Assembly: GCA_964617825.1 (NCBI GenBank)
Contig: CAZTWL010000023.1
Span: 1-64,000 of the forward strand
Length of the DNA: 64,000 nucleotides
Reading direction: 5' to 3'
Source of the DNA: VSJD01 sp964617825
GTDB lineage: Bacteria > Verrucomicrobiota > Kiritimatiellia > JAAZAB01
Shown: one piece after another, positions 8,609 to 17,111 of the stretch
Position numbering within the stretch: position 1 is the first letter of the stretch
Layout: each line of letters starts with the position of its first letter
The notes under the pieces: model-generated
What the model was told of the DNA's origin: nothing
The model's input: the letters and a program-made list of their open reading frames with translations, nothing else
Database searches by the model: none
Translations under genes and position numbers: made by a program

Positions 8609-9442
8609 ATGAAAAATGCGGAGCCGGCGGACCGTTCGTATCGCATCGACGAGGAAGTCCGTGTGCATGTCCTCTATTGCCGGGTGGTCCGTTTGAAGAA
8701 ATGGGCGTTCGATAATTTGTCGGCTCCTTACTGGCGCCTTTACTGGAATAATGCGGCCGGCGCTTCGATCGTGGTCGATTCCGGGACGATTCCAATACAA
8801 CCCGATCAGGTATATCTGATCCCGCCCAACACGCCGTTTGCCTCCCGGCTGAAGCGGACGGTGGATCATTTTCATCTGCATTTTGTGGCCGACCCGCCGT
8901 ATGACAAGGTCGCGCCGTGTGTCATCCGGTTTCCGGTTGTCAAAATTCTGGCCGAGGTCTTTCGAGAGGCTGCCGGGACTCTCGCGGAATATCCGTATCA
9001 AAAGAAAATATTCGCGACGAAGGTGTTGTTCCTGTGTTATTACGCGCTATCCAAGGTGCCGCCGAAGTCCTTGGGCTCAAGTTTTGCGGACCGGCGCGTT
9101 GCGGCGGCAATCGCCCGCATGCGGACCGGGTTTGAGCATCCGGCCGCCAACGATATCCTGGCCAGAGAAGCCAACATGCATCCCGGCGCTTTTATGCGGC
9201 TTTTTAAACAAGTCACCGGCGTTTCGCCGCACGCCTATGCGCAAATCATGCGAATCGAACAGGCGTGCCGGCTCCTGCATTTTTCCGCCGATTCGATCGA
9301 TGCCATCGCCGCAGCCACGGGATTTTGCGATCGTTATCATTTCTCGCGTGTCTTCAAAAAAATCCGTGGCATCAGCCCGGCGCATTTCCGCCGGCTGCGC
9401 TCGGACGTTATCGTCCCGGCAAGCGCGCCCCGCGCTTTGTGA
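8609..9442 (+). CDS. AraC-family transcriptional regulator
   Basis: A 277-residue regulator. GGAGG at 8595-8599 sets the start at ATG 8609. The N-terminal ~150 residues form a cupin-like sensing domain (VYLIPPNTPFASRL...DHFHLHF). The C-terminal ~100 residues hold two helix-turn-helix units: NDILAREANMHPGAFMRLFKQVTGVSPHAY, and IDAIAAATGFCDRYHFSRVFKKIRGISPAHFRR, the latter being the classic AraC signature. It is divergent from the GH29 fucosidase and upstream of the LarA-like gene. It probably activates one or both in response to a sugar, possibly fucose (inference from position). Confidence 0.93.
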   Translation: MKNAEPADRSYRIDEEVRVHVLYCRVVRLKKWAFDNLSAPYWRLYWNNAAGASIVVDSGTIPIQPDQVYLIPPNTPFASRLKRTVDHFHLHFVADPPYDKVAPCVIRFPVVKILAEVFREAAGTLAEYPYQKKIFATKVLFLCYYALSKVPPKSLGSSFADRRVAAAIARMRTGFEHPAANDILAREANMHPGAFMRLFKQVTGVSPHAYAQIMRIEQACRLLHFSADSIDAIAAATGFCDRYHFSRVFKKIRGISPAHFRRLRSDVIVPASAPRAL

Positions 9443-9517
9443 TTTGTATGGCGTCGGCGCCGTAACTTTGGCATCCTGTTGCCCGATGGGAAAACGATTT
9501 ATTGGGGGAAACCGATT

Positions 9518-10783
9518 ATGACCACCTGGATTAATGAAGGCGGCGCGGCGCGCGAAATATCGGGCCGGGAAACCGATGCCTTGCTTGAAAATGTTGCCGA
9601 TGCCCTTCCGGCCGGCCTGAAAAAAGTGTTGCTTATTCCACCGGACTTTTCGCGCTTTCATTCCGGGGCTGGAGCGATTTGCAGCCGGCTTTACAAACTT
9701 TTGGCGAAGCGCGCAGCGGTTGAACTCCTGCCCGCGCTGGGCACGCACCGGCCGATGACGGCGGCCGAAATCGCGGAAATGTTTCCCGGCGTGCCGCCGA
9801 GCCTTGTGCGGGTCCACGACTGGCAGAAAGGCTTGACCGCGATGGGCGTGATCCCCGGCGAGCGCCTGCGCGAACTTAGCGGCGGCAAGGTGGATTATTC
9901 CGTCAGGATCGAGATTGACCAGCTGATTGCCCGGGGCGGGCACGATGCGATTATTTCCTGCGGACAAATCGTGCCTCACGAGGTTATCGGCATGGCCGGC
10001 GGCAATAAGAACATCCTGGTGGGCTGCGCCGGGCCGGACACGATCAATAAGAGCCATTTCCTGGGCGCGGTCTGCAATATGGAAAGAATCATGGGGCGCA
10101 TCGATAGTCCCGTCCGTACGCTGCTTGACGAAGCCGACAACCTTTTTTTGGCGAACCTGCCGATTACTTATGTTCTGACCGTGCGCGCCAAAAACGATGC
10201 CGGACAGTTGGTGACGCGCGGTCTCTTTGCCTGGAATGACCGCGAAAGCTATCTGCGGGCGGCGCGGCTCAGTCAGCAGGTCAACATTGTGCGGACACCG
10301 CGCCTGAAGAAAGTGGTTGTCTACCTTGACCCCGGCGAATTTAAGAGCACCTGGATCGGTAATAAGGCGATATACCGCACGCGCATGGCCCTGGCCGACA
10401 AAGGCGAATTGCTGATCCTGGCGCCCGGTCTGATCGAGTTCGGCGAGGCCGAGATCAACGAGCGCATGATCCGGCGTTATGGATACTGCGGCACGCCGGC
10501 GACTCTGCGCGCGGTGGCGGCCGATGCCGAACTGCGCAACAGCCTGGGCGCCGCCGCCCATCTCATCCACGGTTCCAGCGAGGGACGCTTTACGATAACT
10601 TACGCGCCGGGGGGCTTGACCCGCGCGGAGATCGAAGGCGTCGGATTCCAATATGCCGACCTGAAGTCCGCCATGGCGCGCTACAATCCGGCTAAACTGA
10701 AAGATGGCTTCAATACTCTGCCGGATGGCGAGGAACTTTATTACATTTCCAATCCGGCCCTGGGGCTTTGGCAGGCCGAGTGA
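9518..10783 (+). CDS. LarA-like (DUF2088) nickel-pincer racemase/epimerase homologue
   Basis: A 421-residue protein of the lactate racemase LarA family. ATG 9518 is chosen because GGGGGA lies eight bases upstream; an in-frame TTG at 9479 is less likely. Family landmarks are the N-terminal PPDFSRFHSG, ALGTHRPMT with catalytic His77, and GQIVPHEVIGMAGGNKNIL, giving His152 and Lys162, the latter being the position that holds the nickel-pincer cofactor in LarA. The cofactor-synthesis genes larB, larC and larE are not in the window. Its place beside AraC and the fucosidase suggests action on lactate or another alpha-hydroxyacid derived from L-fucose or L-rhamnose, but LarA homologues act on several hydroxyacids. 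The family call is good; the substrate is open. Confidence 0.82.
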   Translation: MTTWINEGGAAREISGRETDALLENVADALPAGLKKVLLIPPDFSRFHSGAGAICSRLYKLLAKRAAVELLPALGTHRPMTAAEIAEMFPGVPPSLVRVHDWQKGLTAMGVIPGERLRELSGGKVDYSVRIEIDQLIARGGHDAIISCGQIVPHEVIGMAGGNKNILVGCAGPDTINKSHFLGAVCNMERIMGRIDSPVRTLLDEADNLFLANLPITYVLTVRAKNDAGQLVTRGLFAWNDRESYLRAARLSQQVNIVRTPRLKKVVVYLDPGEFKSTWIGNKAIYRTRMALADKGELLILAPGLIEFGEAEINERMIRRYGYCGTPATLRAVAADAELRNSLGAAAHLIHGSSEGRFTITYAPGGLTRAEIEGVGFQYADLKSAMARYNPAKLKDGFNTLPDGEELYYISNPALGLWQAE

Positions 10784-10973
10784 GCTATGTAGAATGCAAA
10801 CAGACGCCGCTGATAATTCGATGCGTGGAAATTCCAATCCTTGCAGCCGCGGGCGCGAGGGTTTAAACTTTCCGGAAAGTCATGGCGTTGCCGTTGTTTG
10901 CAGCAAGAATTTTTCAAAATGTGGCCGCCCCGCCCTGACGGGGCGTTCGACGAATGCTTGACATTGATTTTCC

Positions 10974-12599
10974 ATGGACCGTTCCCTCGTATTCCTTTCC
11001 GTCACGGCGTCATATTCGCACACGAATCTGGCGGCTTGGATGTTGCGGGCCGGCGTCGAGGCCGCCGGCTGGCACTGGCGTGAAGTCGAGGTTACCCAGA
11101 ACGAATCCCTGCCGGTCGTCCTGAACCGCGTGGCGCAACTGCAGCCGGACGTGCTGGCGGCCACTTTTTACCTGTTCAATCGTCCCTTCCTGCTGGCCTT
11201 TCTGGGCCGGTTCAAAAAACTGTTTCCCGACTGCCGGGTGCTGGGGGGAGGCCCCGAATTCCTGGGCGACAATCGCGTCTTCCTGGAACGGCATCCGGAA
11301 GTGGATGGCGTTATCCGCGGCGAAGGCGAGCGGGCCATCGTCGAGTGGCTGCAACTGATGGACCAGCCCGGAAAGCAGGCCGGCATTCCGGGGTTCTGCG
11401 GCTTGGTCGCCGGGCGCTATGTCGATAACGGGCGGGCGGCGAACGTCGAATGCCTGGACGATATTCCCTCGCCATATCCCAAGCACCTTGTGGGATTTCG
11501 CAAGCCGTTTGTGCTCCTGGAAGCTTCCCGCGGCTGTTCCAACCGGTGTGCGTTCTGTACGAGCGGGGTAGGCGGGCCGGTGCGCTGTTTTTCGCTGGAG
11601 CGCGTGCGCCGCGATGTGCGCTCGATCCTTGCGCAGGGCGTGCCGGAAGTGCGCCTGGTCGATCGCACGTTCAACGCGCCTGCGGCGCGTTCCTTGGAAC
11701 TGCTGCGTTTTTTCCGGGACGAGTGCAAGCCGCTGCGTTTTCACCTGGAAATCGATCCGGCGCGCCTGACGCCGGATTTTATCGCGGAACTGGCCGCGGC
11801 GGAACCGGGACGCTTTCACCTTGAGGTAGGCCTGCAAAGCCTGAATCCGGAAGTGATACGGGCGATCGACAGGCAAGGCACGGTCCGGCGCGCCCTGGCC
11901 GGATTGGAAAGTCTTGGCGCGCATCGTCAACTGGTCATCCATGTCGACCTGATTGCCGGCCTGCCCGGCGGCACGTTGGCGGACCTGTTCGCGGAGTTGC
12001 GCACACTCGTCCTGATGGGGCCGGCTGAAATTCAACTGGAACTTTTGAAACTCCTGCCCGGCACGCGCCTGGCGGCCGAACAGGCCCAGAAGCAAATTGT
12101 TGCCGCGCCGGAACCGCCCTATGAGGTCCTGCGCACGGCCAGCATGACCATGGCCGATCTTGAGACGGCGCGGGGACTTTCCAATTTCGTGGACTGGTTT
12201 TATAACGTGCCGGAACTACAGCCCCTGATGATTGCGGCCACCCGAAGTATGCCGGAGTTTTGGAAGGAACTGATCCTGTTCGGCGGGGGCAGCCCCTTTG
12301 CCGTGGCGGCGCCCAGCCTGGAAAACCGGTTTCGCCTGCTGAACGATTTGTTTGGCAGCCGGGATGCGGCGCTAAGGCAGGCGCTTCATTATGCCTGGCT
12401 GAAGCACGGTTTCAGCGCCCAGCACGGGATCTGTGCGGCCACTCCCTGGAAAGGCCTTATTCCCGGATCGGCCGTCCTGGTGGAAGGCGCGCCCGTTGTG
12501 CGCCCCGCCCGCGTGTTTCGCGCGGACTTGGATCGTTCCTATCTGTTTGCCTATGCCCGGGAACGGCCGGCTGCCGCCGTGTATTGGCTGAAGGTATAG
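10974..12599 (+). CDS. B12-binding-domain radical SAM protein (DUF4080 type)
   Basis: A 541-residue class B-like radical SAM protein. Residues ~1-125 form a cobalamin-binding Rossmann-like domain (SYSHTNLAAWMLRAGVEAAG, VLGGGPEF, GVIRGEGERA). The radical SAM core holds CSNRCAFC (Cys188, Cys192, Cys195), followed by HLEIDPARL, FHLEVGLQSLNPEVI and LIAGLPGG. The C-terminal ~170 residues match the DUF4080 layout seen in PVC and Clostridia proteins of unknown function. No substrate is known for DUF4080 members; they resemble methylthiotransferase or P-methyltransferase-like enzymes only in fold. No Shine-Dalgarno site is obvious before ATG 10974. It stands alone between larA-like and a pentapeptide-repeat gene on the same strand. 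Confidence 0.85.
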   Translation: MDRSLVFLSVTASYSHTNLAAWMLRAGVEAAGWHWREVEVTQNESLPVVLNRVAQLQPDVLAATFYLFNRPFLLAFLGRFKKLFPDCRVLGGGPEFLGDNRVFLERHPEVDGVIRGEGERAIVEWLQLMDQPGKQAGIPGFCGLVAGRYVDNGRAANVECLDDIPSPYPKHLVGFRKPFVLLEASRGCSNRCAFCTSGVGGPVRCFSLERVRRDVRSILAQGVPEVRLVDRTFNAPAARSLELLRFFRDECKPLRFHLEIDPARLTPDFIAELAAAEPGRFHLEVGLQSLNPEVIRAIDRQGTVRRALAGLESLGAHRQLVIHVDLIAGLPGGTLADLFAELRTLVLMGPAEIQLELLKLLPGTRLAAEQAQKQIVAAPEPPYEVLRTASMTMADLETARGLSNFVDWFYNVPELQPLMIAATRSMPEFWKELILFGGGSPFAVAAPSLENRFRLLNDLFGSRDAALRQALHYAWLKHGFSAQHGICAATPWKGLIPGSAVLVEGAPVVRPARVFRADLDRSYLFAYARERPAAAVYWLKV

Positions 12600-12671
12600 C
12601 CGATGGAAGGGAAGACAATGTTGGGCAAGGTTGAGTTGGCCGGATGTAATTCGTTGCCGAAAGGAATTTTT

Positions 12672-13064
12672 ATGAAAACAACAATCAAATGCGGCAAGCA
12701 TCTGGCGGAGCATGCGAACCTGGCCGGTTCCCGATTCCACGACGTGAACCTGGGCGGGGTGGAATTTGACGATGTAAATTTGAGCGGCGCCAGGTTCCAC
12801 AACATTAACTTGAGCGATGTAGCCATTACGGCGGCGCAGATCGGCGGCGCCAGGTTCAAGCATATTGGGCCGCCGCCGGATAAGAACGGCAAACAGGAAC
12901 GTCAGCGACCGGTCCTTTTCGAGGAGATGATGCTCTGTGACAGCACTTTCCTGAAAGTGGATATGTCGAACGTCTGCCTGCGTGAATGCGACACGACCGG
13001 CATGACGATCGACGGCGTTTTGGTGGCCGACATGCTGGCGGCTTGGCGGCAAAGGCAGAAATAA
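12672..13064 (+). CDS. Pentapeptide-repeat protein
   Basis: A 130-residue protein with about eight pentapeptide repeats of the A(D/N)LXX form between residues ~10 and ~60 (HANLAGSRFHDVNLGGVEFDDVNL and onwards) and two more near residue 95 (STFLKVDMSNVCLREC). Such repeats fold into a right-handed quadrilateral beta-helix. ATG 12672 is chosen because AAAGGA precedes it at six bases; in-frame ATGs at 12603 and 12618 would add 18-23 residues that do not look like the family. No signal peptide or membrane segment is visible. Function is unknown; Qnr-type gyrase protection is only one of many roles in this fold and is not supported here. Confidence 0.8.
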   Translation: MKTTIKCGKHLAEHANLAGSRFHDVNLGGVEFDDVNLSGARFHNINLSDVAITAAQIGGARFKHIGPPPDKNGKQERQRPVLFEEMMLCDSTFLKVDMSNVCLRECDTTGMTIDGVLVADMLAAWRQRQK

Positions 13065-13112
13065 CGGCGCACCAGATTCCGGCCCATACCAGTTTGCCTC
13101 GTAGGAGAACGC

Positions 13113-13835
13113 ATGAGGAAGATCAGGCCCAGCGGAGGCTATCGCGACCTGCGCAGTTTCCAGATCGCAACCATTATTTACGATGCTACCTACTGGTTTT
13201 GCGAGCGTTTCCTGGAGCTGCGCTCGCGAATGAGCGATCAAATGGTATAGGCCGCGCGCAGTGGCCGGCAGAATATCGCCGAAGGTAGTCGCGCATCCGC
13301 CACCTCATCGCAGACCGAACTCCGGCTGGTCAACGTGGCGCGCTCCAGCCTGGAGGAACTCTTGCTCGACTACGAAGATTTCCTGCGGCACCGCCACCTT
13401 CCCCTGTAGGCGCCGGAGGCTCCCGAAGCGCTGGAGGTCCGGAAGATGGGGCAAAATCATCCGTCGGATCAGCCCGATCCGGCCAATCTCTCTGACGAAC
13501 AGCGCTACGCGCTCTATGCCAAATGGCTCGATCATGCGGAACCCGCCACGCGTGCGAATGCCTTGTTGTGCCTTATCAACCAGACCAATTATCTGCTCGA
13601 CAAGCAGATCGTGGCGCTGGAAGCCAAATTTATCGAAGAGGGCGGGTACAGCGAACAACTGGCGGTGGCGCGACTGGCCGAGCGCAACCGAAAGAAAAAC
13701 GCCGATCCCATTCCCGTTTGTCCGAAATGCGGCAAACCCATGGCCATGCGCACGGCTCAAAAAGGCAAACAAGCGGGCAAGCAATTCTGGGGCTGCACAG
13801 GCTACCCCGAGTGCAAAGGCCTTGTGGATATCTGA
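13113..13835 (+). pseudogene. Four-helix-bundle suffix / topoisomerase zinc-ribbon protein with two in-frame TAG codons
   Basis: A single frame from ATG 13113 to TGA 13835 encodes a ~240-residue protein of the 'four helix bundle suffix domain' family, interrupted by TAG at 13248-13250 and 13407-13409. Family blocks before, between and after the stops remain clear: SGGYRDLRSFQIATIIYDATYWFCERF; then AARSGRQNIAEGS and ARSSLEELLLDYEDFL; then a C-terminal zinc ribbon CPKCGKPMAMR...FWGCTGYPECKG. The first TAG stands where the family has Gln (CAG to TAG) and the second appears to stand for Trp (TGG to TAG), so both are single transitions. TAG is an ordinary terminator elsewhere in the window (for example at the ends of the GH38 and thymidylate-synthase genes), so recoding is unlikely. 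The last piece alone (ATG 13446) could still be expressed as a zinc-ribbon protein of 129 residues. Confidence 0.72.
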
Positions 13836-13969
13836 AAATAATGCGCCTGATCCACGGGGTTCGGGGGCATGCAGATCACTATTTAAATTTATAACGTTGA
13901 TTATTTGCGCCGGATTAATAAAGTAGGGTTTGCGTGTTACGGGTGGAGTCTTCAACGGCAGGAGGCAGG

Positions 13970-14860
13970 ATGCAAAATATTCCCGTTCTTACGGTGTGCG
14001 AGAAAACCATGGCACAGGCCTACGAAAAGGCGCTGGTTGCCTTATACGAACACGGGATTGCCTTCAGCACGCAATACGATAAGCCGGGCGATCCTCCAAG
14101 CCTGGACTGCACCATGAACATGACCATCCTGGACCCGCTGGCCGACCCGATGATTCACAAGGCTTTTCCCGGCGGCATCGAGGATCTGCGCGAATATGTC
14201 ATGGAAGTACAGGGCGCCAAGGATCATTGGGTCAAGAACTTGAACGATCCCACGGACACCCGTTGGGAATACACCTACCACGGCCGCCTGCAGAATTATG
14301 GCCAGTGGCGCGAAAAACGGGACGGCAAATCCATCTGGACCGGGCCCATGGCCGTGGACCAAATCGAGCGGGTCATTGCCAAACTGGCAGACCAGCCCTT
14401 TACGCGCCAGGCGCAGATGATCACCTGGATGCCGAATATGGACCTGGATTGCTATGACCCTCCCTGCCTGCAGTCGATCTGGTACCGGATTGTGGAGGAT
14501 GAACAGGGTATCGGCTGGCTGAACTGCAATATCCGCTTCCGCAGCAACGATGCCTGGGGCGCCAATTTCATGAATATGTTCGGATTCTCTTTGTTCAACC
14601 GGGATATCATTGCCGCCGGGGTCTCCCAGCGCCGGAAAAAAGAGGTCCGGCTAGGGCGCATGAATTGGCAGGCCGATTCCTTCCACATCTACGGCAAGGA
14701 CGTTGCCGGCGCCCGCCAGCGGCTTTTCGATCGCCTGGCCACCACGAAATTCGAGGATCGTGTCTTTAATTTTTACGACCCGGATATCCAGGAGATTTAC
14801 CAGGAGGCGGAAGCCGTGATCCGCGAAAAAATCAAAACCTATGATGCCGGGCATGGCTAG
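13970..14860 (+). CDS. Thymidylate synthase-family protein (archaeal/methanogen-like ThyA)
   Basis: A 296-residue protein of the thymidylate synthase fold. GGAGG directly upstream sets the start at ATG 13970. The catalytic segment is DPPCLQSIWYRI with nucleophile Cys166. Next comes LNCNIRFRSNDAWGANFMNMFGF, which supplies the dUMP-phosphate Arg191, Asp194 and the pyrimidine-reading Asn202. The pattern FRS-D-AWGA---NM resembles the methanogen-type branch more than E. coli ThyA, in which Cys is followed by His. dUMP methylation is the likely role, though dUMP/dCMP hydroxymethylases share the fold. dCMP deaminase (27370-27852) could supply dUMP. It lies 97 bases before a NagB-like gene on the same strand. 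Confidence 0.82.
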   Translation: MQNIPVLTVCEKTMAQAYEKALVALYEHGIAFSTQYDKPGDPPSLDCTMNMTILDPLADPMIHKAFPGGIEDLREYVMEVQGAKDHWVKNLNDPTDTRWEYTYHGRLQNYGQWREKRDGKSIWTGPMAVDQIERVIAKLADQPFTRQAQMITWMPNMDLDCYDPPCLQSIWYRIVEDEQGIGWLNCNIRFRSNDAWGANFMNMFGFSLFNRDIIAAGVSQRRKKEVRLGRMNWQADSFHIYGKDVAGARQRLFDRLATTKFEDRVFNFYDPDIQEIYQEAEAVIREKIKTYDAGHG

Positions 14861-14957
14861 GTTTAAGTCATGTGTCACGGCGAATATCCGGCCGGGTGCG
14901 AACCAATTTTTTTTCGAATAGCTCGTTAACAACCAACAAATCCAAGGAGACCTGCAA

Positions 14958-15887
14958 ATGGCCAGAGCATTGAGCAAAATATCGGCAGACTGGTGGGATT
15001 ACACGACCCTTGACGAGGGCCTGTTGCGCGATGCGGCGAAACTGACGGAAAAGGACATCCTCCAGCTGGCCCGGCCGGGATTCAAGATCGCGTTTTACGA
15101 GACTTTGGAGGAATTCTACGCGGCCGAAGCCATGGAATACATTACGGCCTGGCGTCAGTCCACGGCCAATAATCCCGCCGGGATCTGCGGACCGATCGGG
15201 CCCACCGAGCAACTCCCGATCGTGGCCCGGATGGTCAACGATCTCAACCTGAATCTGAAGGAAGCCGTGTTCTGGGGCATGGATGAATGGTTTGTCGACG
15301 GCAAGGAAATGCCGGTGAGCAACCCGCTCTCATTCAAGCGCGCGGATATGGAATTGTGTTTTAACCGCATCCGCAAGGAACTGCGGCCCCGTCCGGAAAA
15401 CCTGCATTTCCCCTCCCGGGATGTCAAGGCCTACAGCGCGACTTATAACCAGGCCCGGTGCCTGGTTATGCAGGGCGGCCAGGGCGAAGTGAAGCACTGG
15501 GCTTTCAACGACCCTCCCAAGCGCGCCGGTAAATACAAGGCGCATCCGCCCACTCCGGCGGAATTCCGCAAGCTTGGCACGCGGATGGTTGATCTGCATC
15601 CCATGACGATCATCCAAAACGCACGCACTTCCGGCGGCGGACAGGTTTTCCTGGTGCCGCGGCAGGCGCTGACCGTCGGCCCGCTGGAAACTTGGAAAGC
15701 GGACAAAGTATCGATCTGGCATCCGGGTCATCATGACAACAAGTTCGGCATCCGCCTGACTGCGCTGATGATTTCCAAGCGCTTGCCGGATTCGGCCGTG
15801 ACCATGTCGCTCCTGGCGGACCACCCGAACGTCCAGTTCAATTTCTATCGCCCGGCGATCGGATCCTGTTCGACGGAAATGCACTGA
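14958..15887 (+). CDS. NagB-like glucosamine-6-phosphate isomerase/deaminase family protein
   Basis: A 309-residue protein of the NagB/RpiA/6-phosphogluconolactonase fold. AAGGAG precedes ATG 14958. The recognisable NagB skeleton is ICGPIGPTEQLP (substrate phosphate loop), VFWGMDEWFVDG (catalytic Asp region), NPLSFKRADME, then GGQGEVKHWAFNDP (equivalent of GIGxDGHIAFNEP, with catalytic His) and the C-terminal ALTVGPLETW. Several positions differ from classical NagB (for example CGPIGPTE in place of LATGSTP), so it is a divergent subfamily and may act on another amino- or keto-sugar phosphate. No nagA or PTS gene lies nearby. It is convergent with an AraC regulator beyond a long hairpin at 15999-16035. 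Confidence 0.78.
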   Translation: MARALSKISADWWDYTTLDEGLLRDAAKLTEKDILQLARPGFKIAFYETLEEFYAAEAMEYITAWRQSTANNPAGICGPIGPTEQLPIVARMVNDLNLNLKEAVFWGMDEWFVDGKEMPVSNPLSFKRADMELCFNRIRKELRPRPENLHFPSRDVKAYSATYNQARCLVMQGGQGEVKHWAFNDPPKRAGKYKAHPPTPAEFRKLGTRMVDLHPMTIIQNARTSGGGQVFLVPRQALTVGPLETWKADKVSIWHPGHHDNKFGIRLTALMISKRLPDSAVTMSLLADHPNVQFNFYRPAIGSCSTEMH

Positions 15888-15998
15888 GCAAGTCGGCAAC
15901 GACGGAAGGCAGAAGGCAAATAGTGCGGCGGTGGTTCGCCGTTCGACGAGAACGGCAACACCGGACATCGGACAACTGAGGGGCAAAGCCACCAAGTT

Positions 15999-16035
15999 GG
16001 TGCGTGGCCTGCAGAAACGCTGCAGGCCACGCACC
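15999..16035. other. Perfect 16-bp inverted repeat with 5-nt loop
   Basis: GGTGCGTGGCCTGCAG (15999-16014) is followed by a 5-base loop and its exact complement (16020-16035). It lies between the convergent NagB-like and AraC genes. There is no T tract on either side, so it is not a canonical intrinsic terminator; a bidirectional transcription barrier, RNA-stabilising hairpin or REP-like unit are alternatives. The rest of 15888-16107 shows no gene. Confidence 0.75.
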
Positions 16036-16107
16036 CTCATCGGGCGTATAATTTCCAATTAAAGAAAAACAGTGTGCTGGTTTGATGTAAAATTATGGCG
16101 AACTGCA

Positions 16108-16917
16108 TTAGCGGCGGAATTGGCGCTGATAGGCGCTTGGGGAAAGTCCGGTGTGTTTCTTGAAAAAACGTGACATGTAAAATTCCGAGCCAAAATTTAA
16201 TTCGTAAGCAGTTTCTTTGACATTCATTCGCGGATTGAGCAGCCGTGTTGTGATTTTTTTGAGGAGGTCGTCCCGAATAAATTCCTTTGGGGGCTTGCCA
16301 ATATCCCGGCGGAAGTTCCGCGAAAATACATTTTGCCTTTGTCCTGCCATCTTTGCCAATGCCGCAACTGTCAGATCGGCATCGCCCTGTTCGCGCACAT
16401 AACGGAAAATCGGCTCGTATTTCCGGATGACGGGAAGCAGCCGCTCCAGCCCTTTCGGCCAGCATGATGCGCAAAAGCGCATGACTTCCGCTTTTAGTTC
16501 GCAAATCGCCTTCAGTTCATCCTTCTCCTCGTTTAATAGCGACTGAAAGAAGGCAACCATTTTCGGGGCATGTCGCATTTCACAATGCGTGACGCCGGAA
16601 AAGACATCGATACCGTGAAAGAAAGTCAGGTTGAAATGCAGCGAGATGACGGTTCTTTCGGAAGATTCCTCAAATTTCATTTTCAGCCCGCAAGGAATGA
16701 AGTAAACATGGTTTGCCTTGATGGGCAGACGCTGGTTTTCCTCCAGGTTTTCATAATAGTCGTGGCCTTTGTCGTTGTTTTTAAGGACCAGCACCATAAT
16801 GTTGCATGGCCACGTGGCAATGCTGTGATAGCCACAACAATCGGTGGAGATGTTGCTGAAGCTCAAATCAAGGAAAGGATTAAGCTGGCGTAGCAAGGGC
16901 TTGTTTTCGTTAGGCAT
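16108..16917 (-). CDS. AraC-family transcriptional regulator
   Basis: A 269-residue regulator, ATG 16917 (an in-frame TTG at 16953 would add 12 residues). The N-terminal sensing domain carries a cupin-like segment (IKANHVYFIPCGLKMKF...VISLHFNLTFF). The C-terminal DNA-binding part has two HTH units: LTVAALAKMAGQRQNVFSRNFRRDIGKPP, and NVKETAYELNFGSEFYMSRFFKKHTGLSPSAYQRQF. It is divergent from the glycyl radical enzyme at 17112, sharing a 194-base regulatory region, and is therefore the best candidate controller of that gene. Codon usage is less GC-biased than in neighbouring genes, possibly reflecting separate ancestry (visual impression only). Confidence 0.9.
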   Translation of the reverse strand: MPNENKPLLRQLNPFLDLSFSNISTDCCGYHSIATWPCNIMVLVLKNNDKGHDYYENLEENQRLPIKANHVYFIPCGLKMKFEESSERTVISLHFNLTFFHGIDVFSGVTHCEMRHAPKMVAFFQSLLNEEKDELKAICELKAEVMRFCASCWPKGLERLLPVIRKYEPIFRYVREQGDADLTVAALAKMAGQRQNVFSRNFRRDIGKPPKEFIRDDLLKKITTRLLNPRMNVKETAYELNFGSEFYMSRFFKKHTGLSPSAYQRQFRR

Positions 16918-17059
16918 AAAAGTGCATGCTTTCGTAACAATGGTGCATTCCAATTCTCTCCGGAAAATAATATAAATATTTTCAAGCCTTGCACAATCTC
17001 AAAGCCGCGATTTTTTGTTGATGAAATTGATTCGTCAAATGGAAGTTGCCTTGCGTTGG

Positions 17060-17088
17060 TTGAATCCTTATCAAGTCCCGGATATAGA
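17060..17088 (+). promoter_or_regulatory. Predicted sigma70-type promoter for the glycyl radical enzyme
   Basis: TTGAAT (17060-17065) and TATAGA (17083-17088) are separated by 17 bases. Transcription would begin near 17095, just before a GAGG site at 17100-17103 and ATG 17112. Confidence 0.45.
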
Positions 17089-17111
17089 AGCAATCTTTTG
17101 AGGTCATGATA

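Noticed and set aside
9077..10837. Long minus-strand frame opposite AraC and LarA-like genes
   Set aside because: It crosses two genes with clear families and their ribosome-binding sites; no promoter or domain supports it.
13113..13835. TAG recoded as an amino acid
   Set aside because: TAG ends the GH38 and thymidylate-synthase genes where homology stops, so it is a normal stop here; no CTA-anticodon tRNA was seen in the window.
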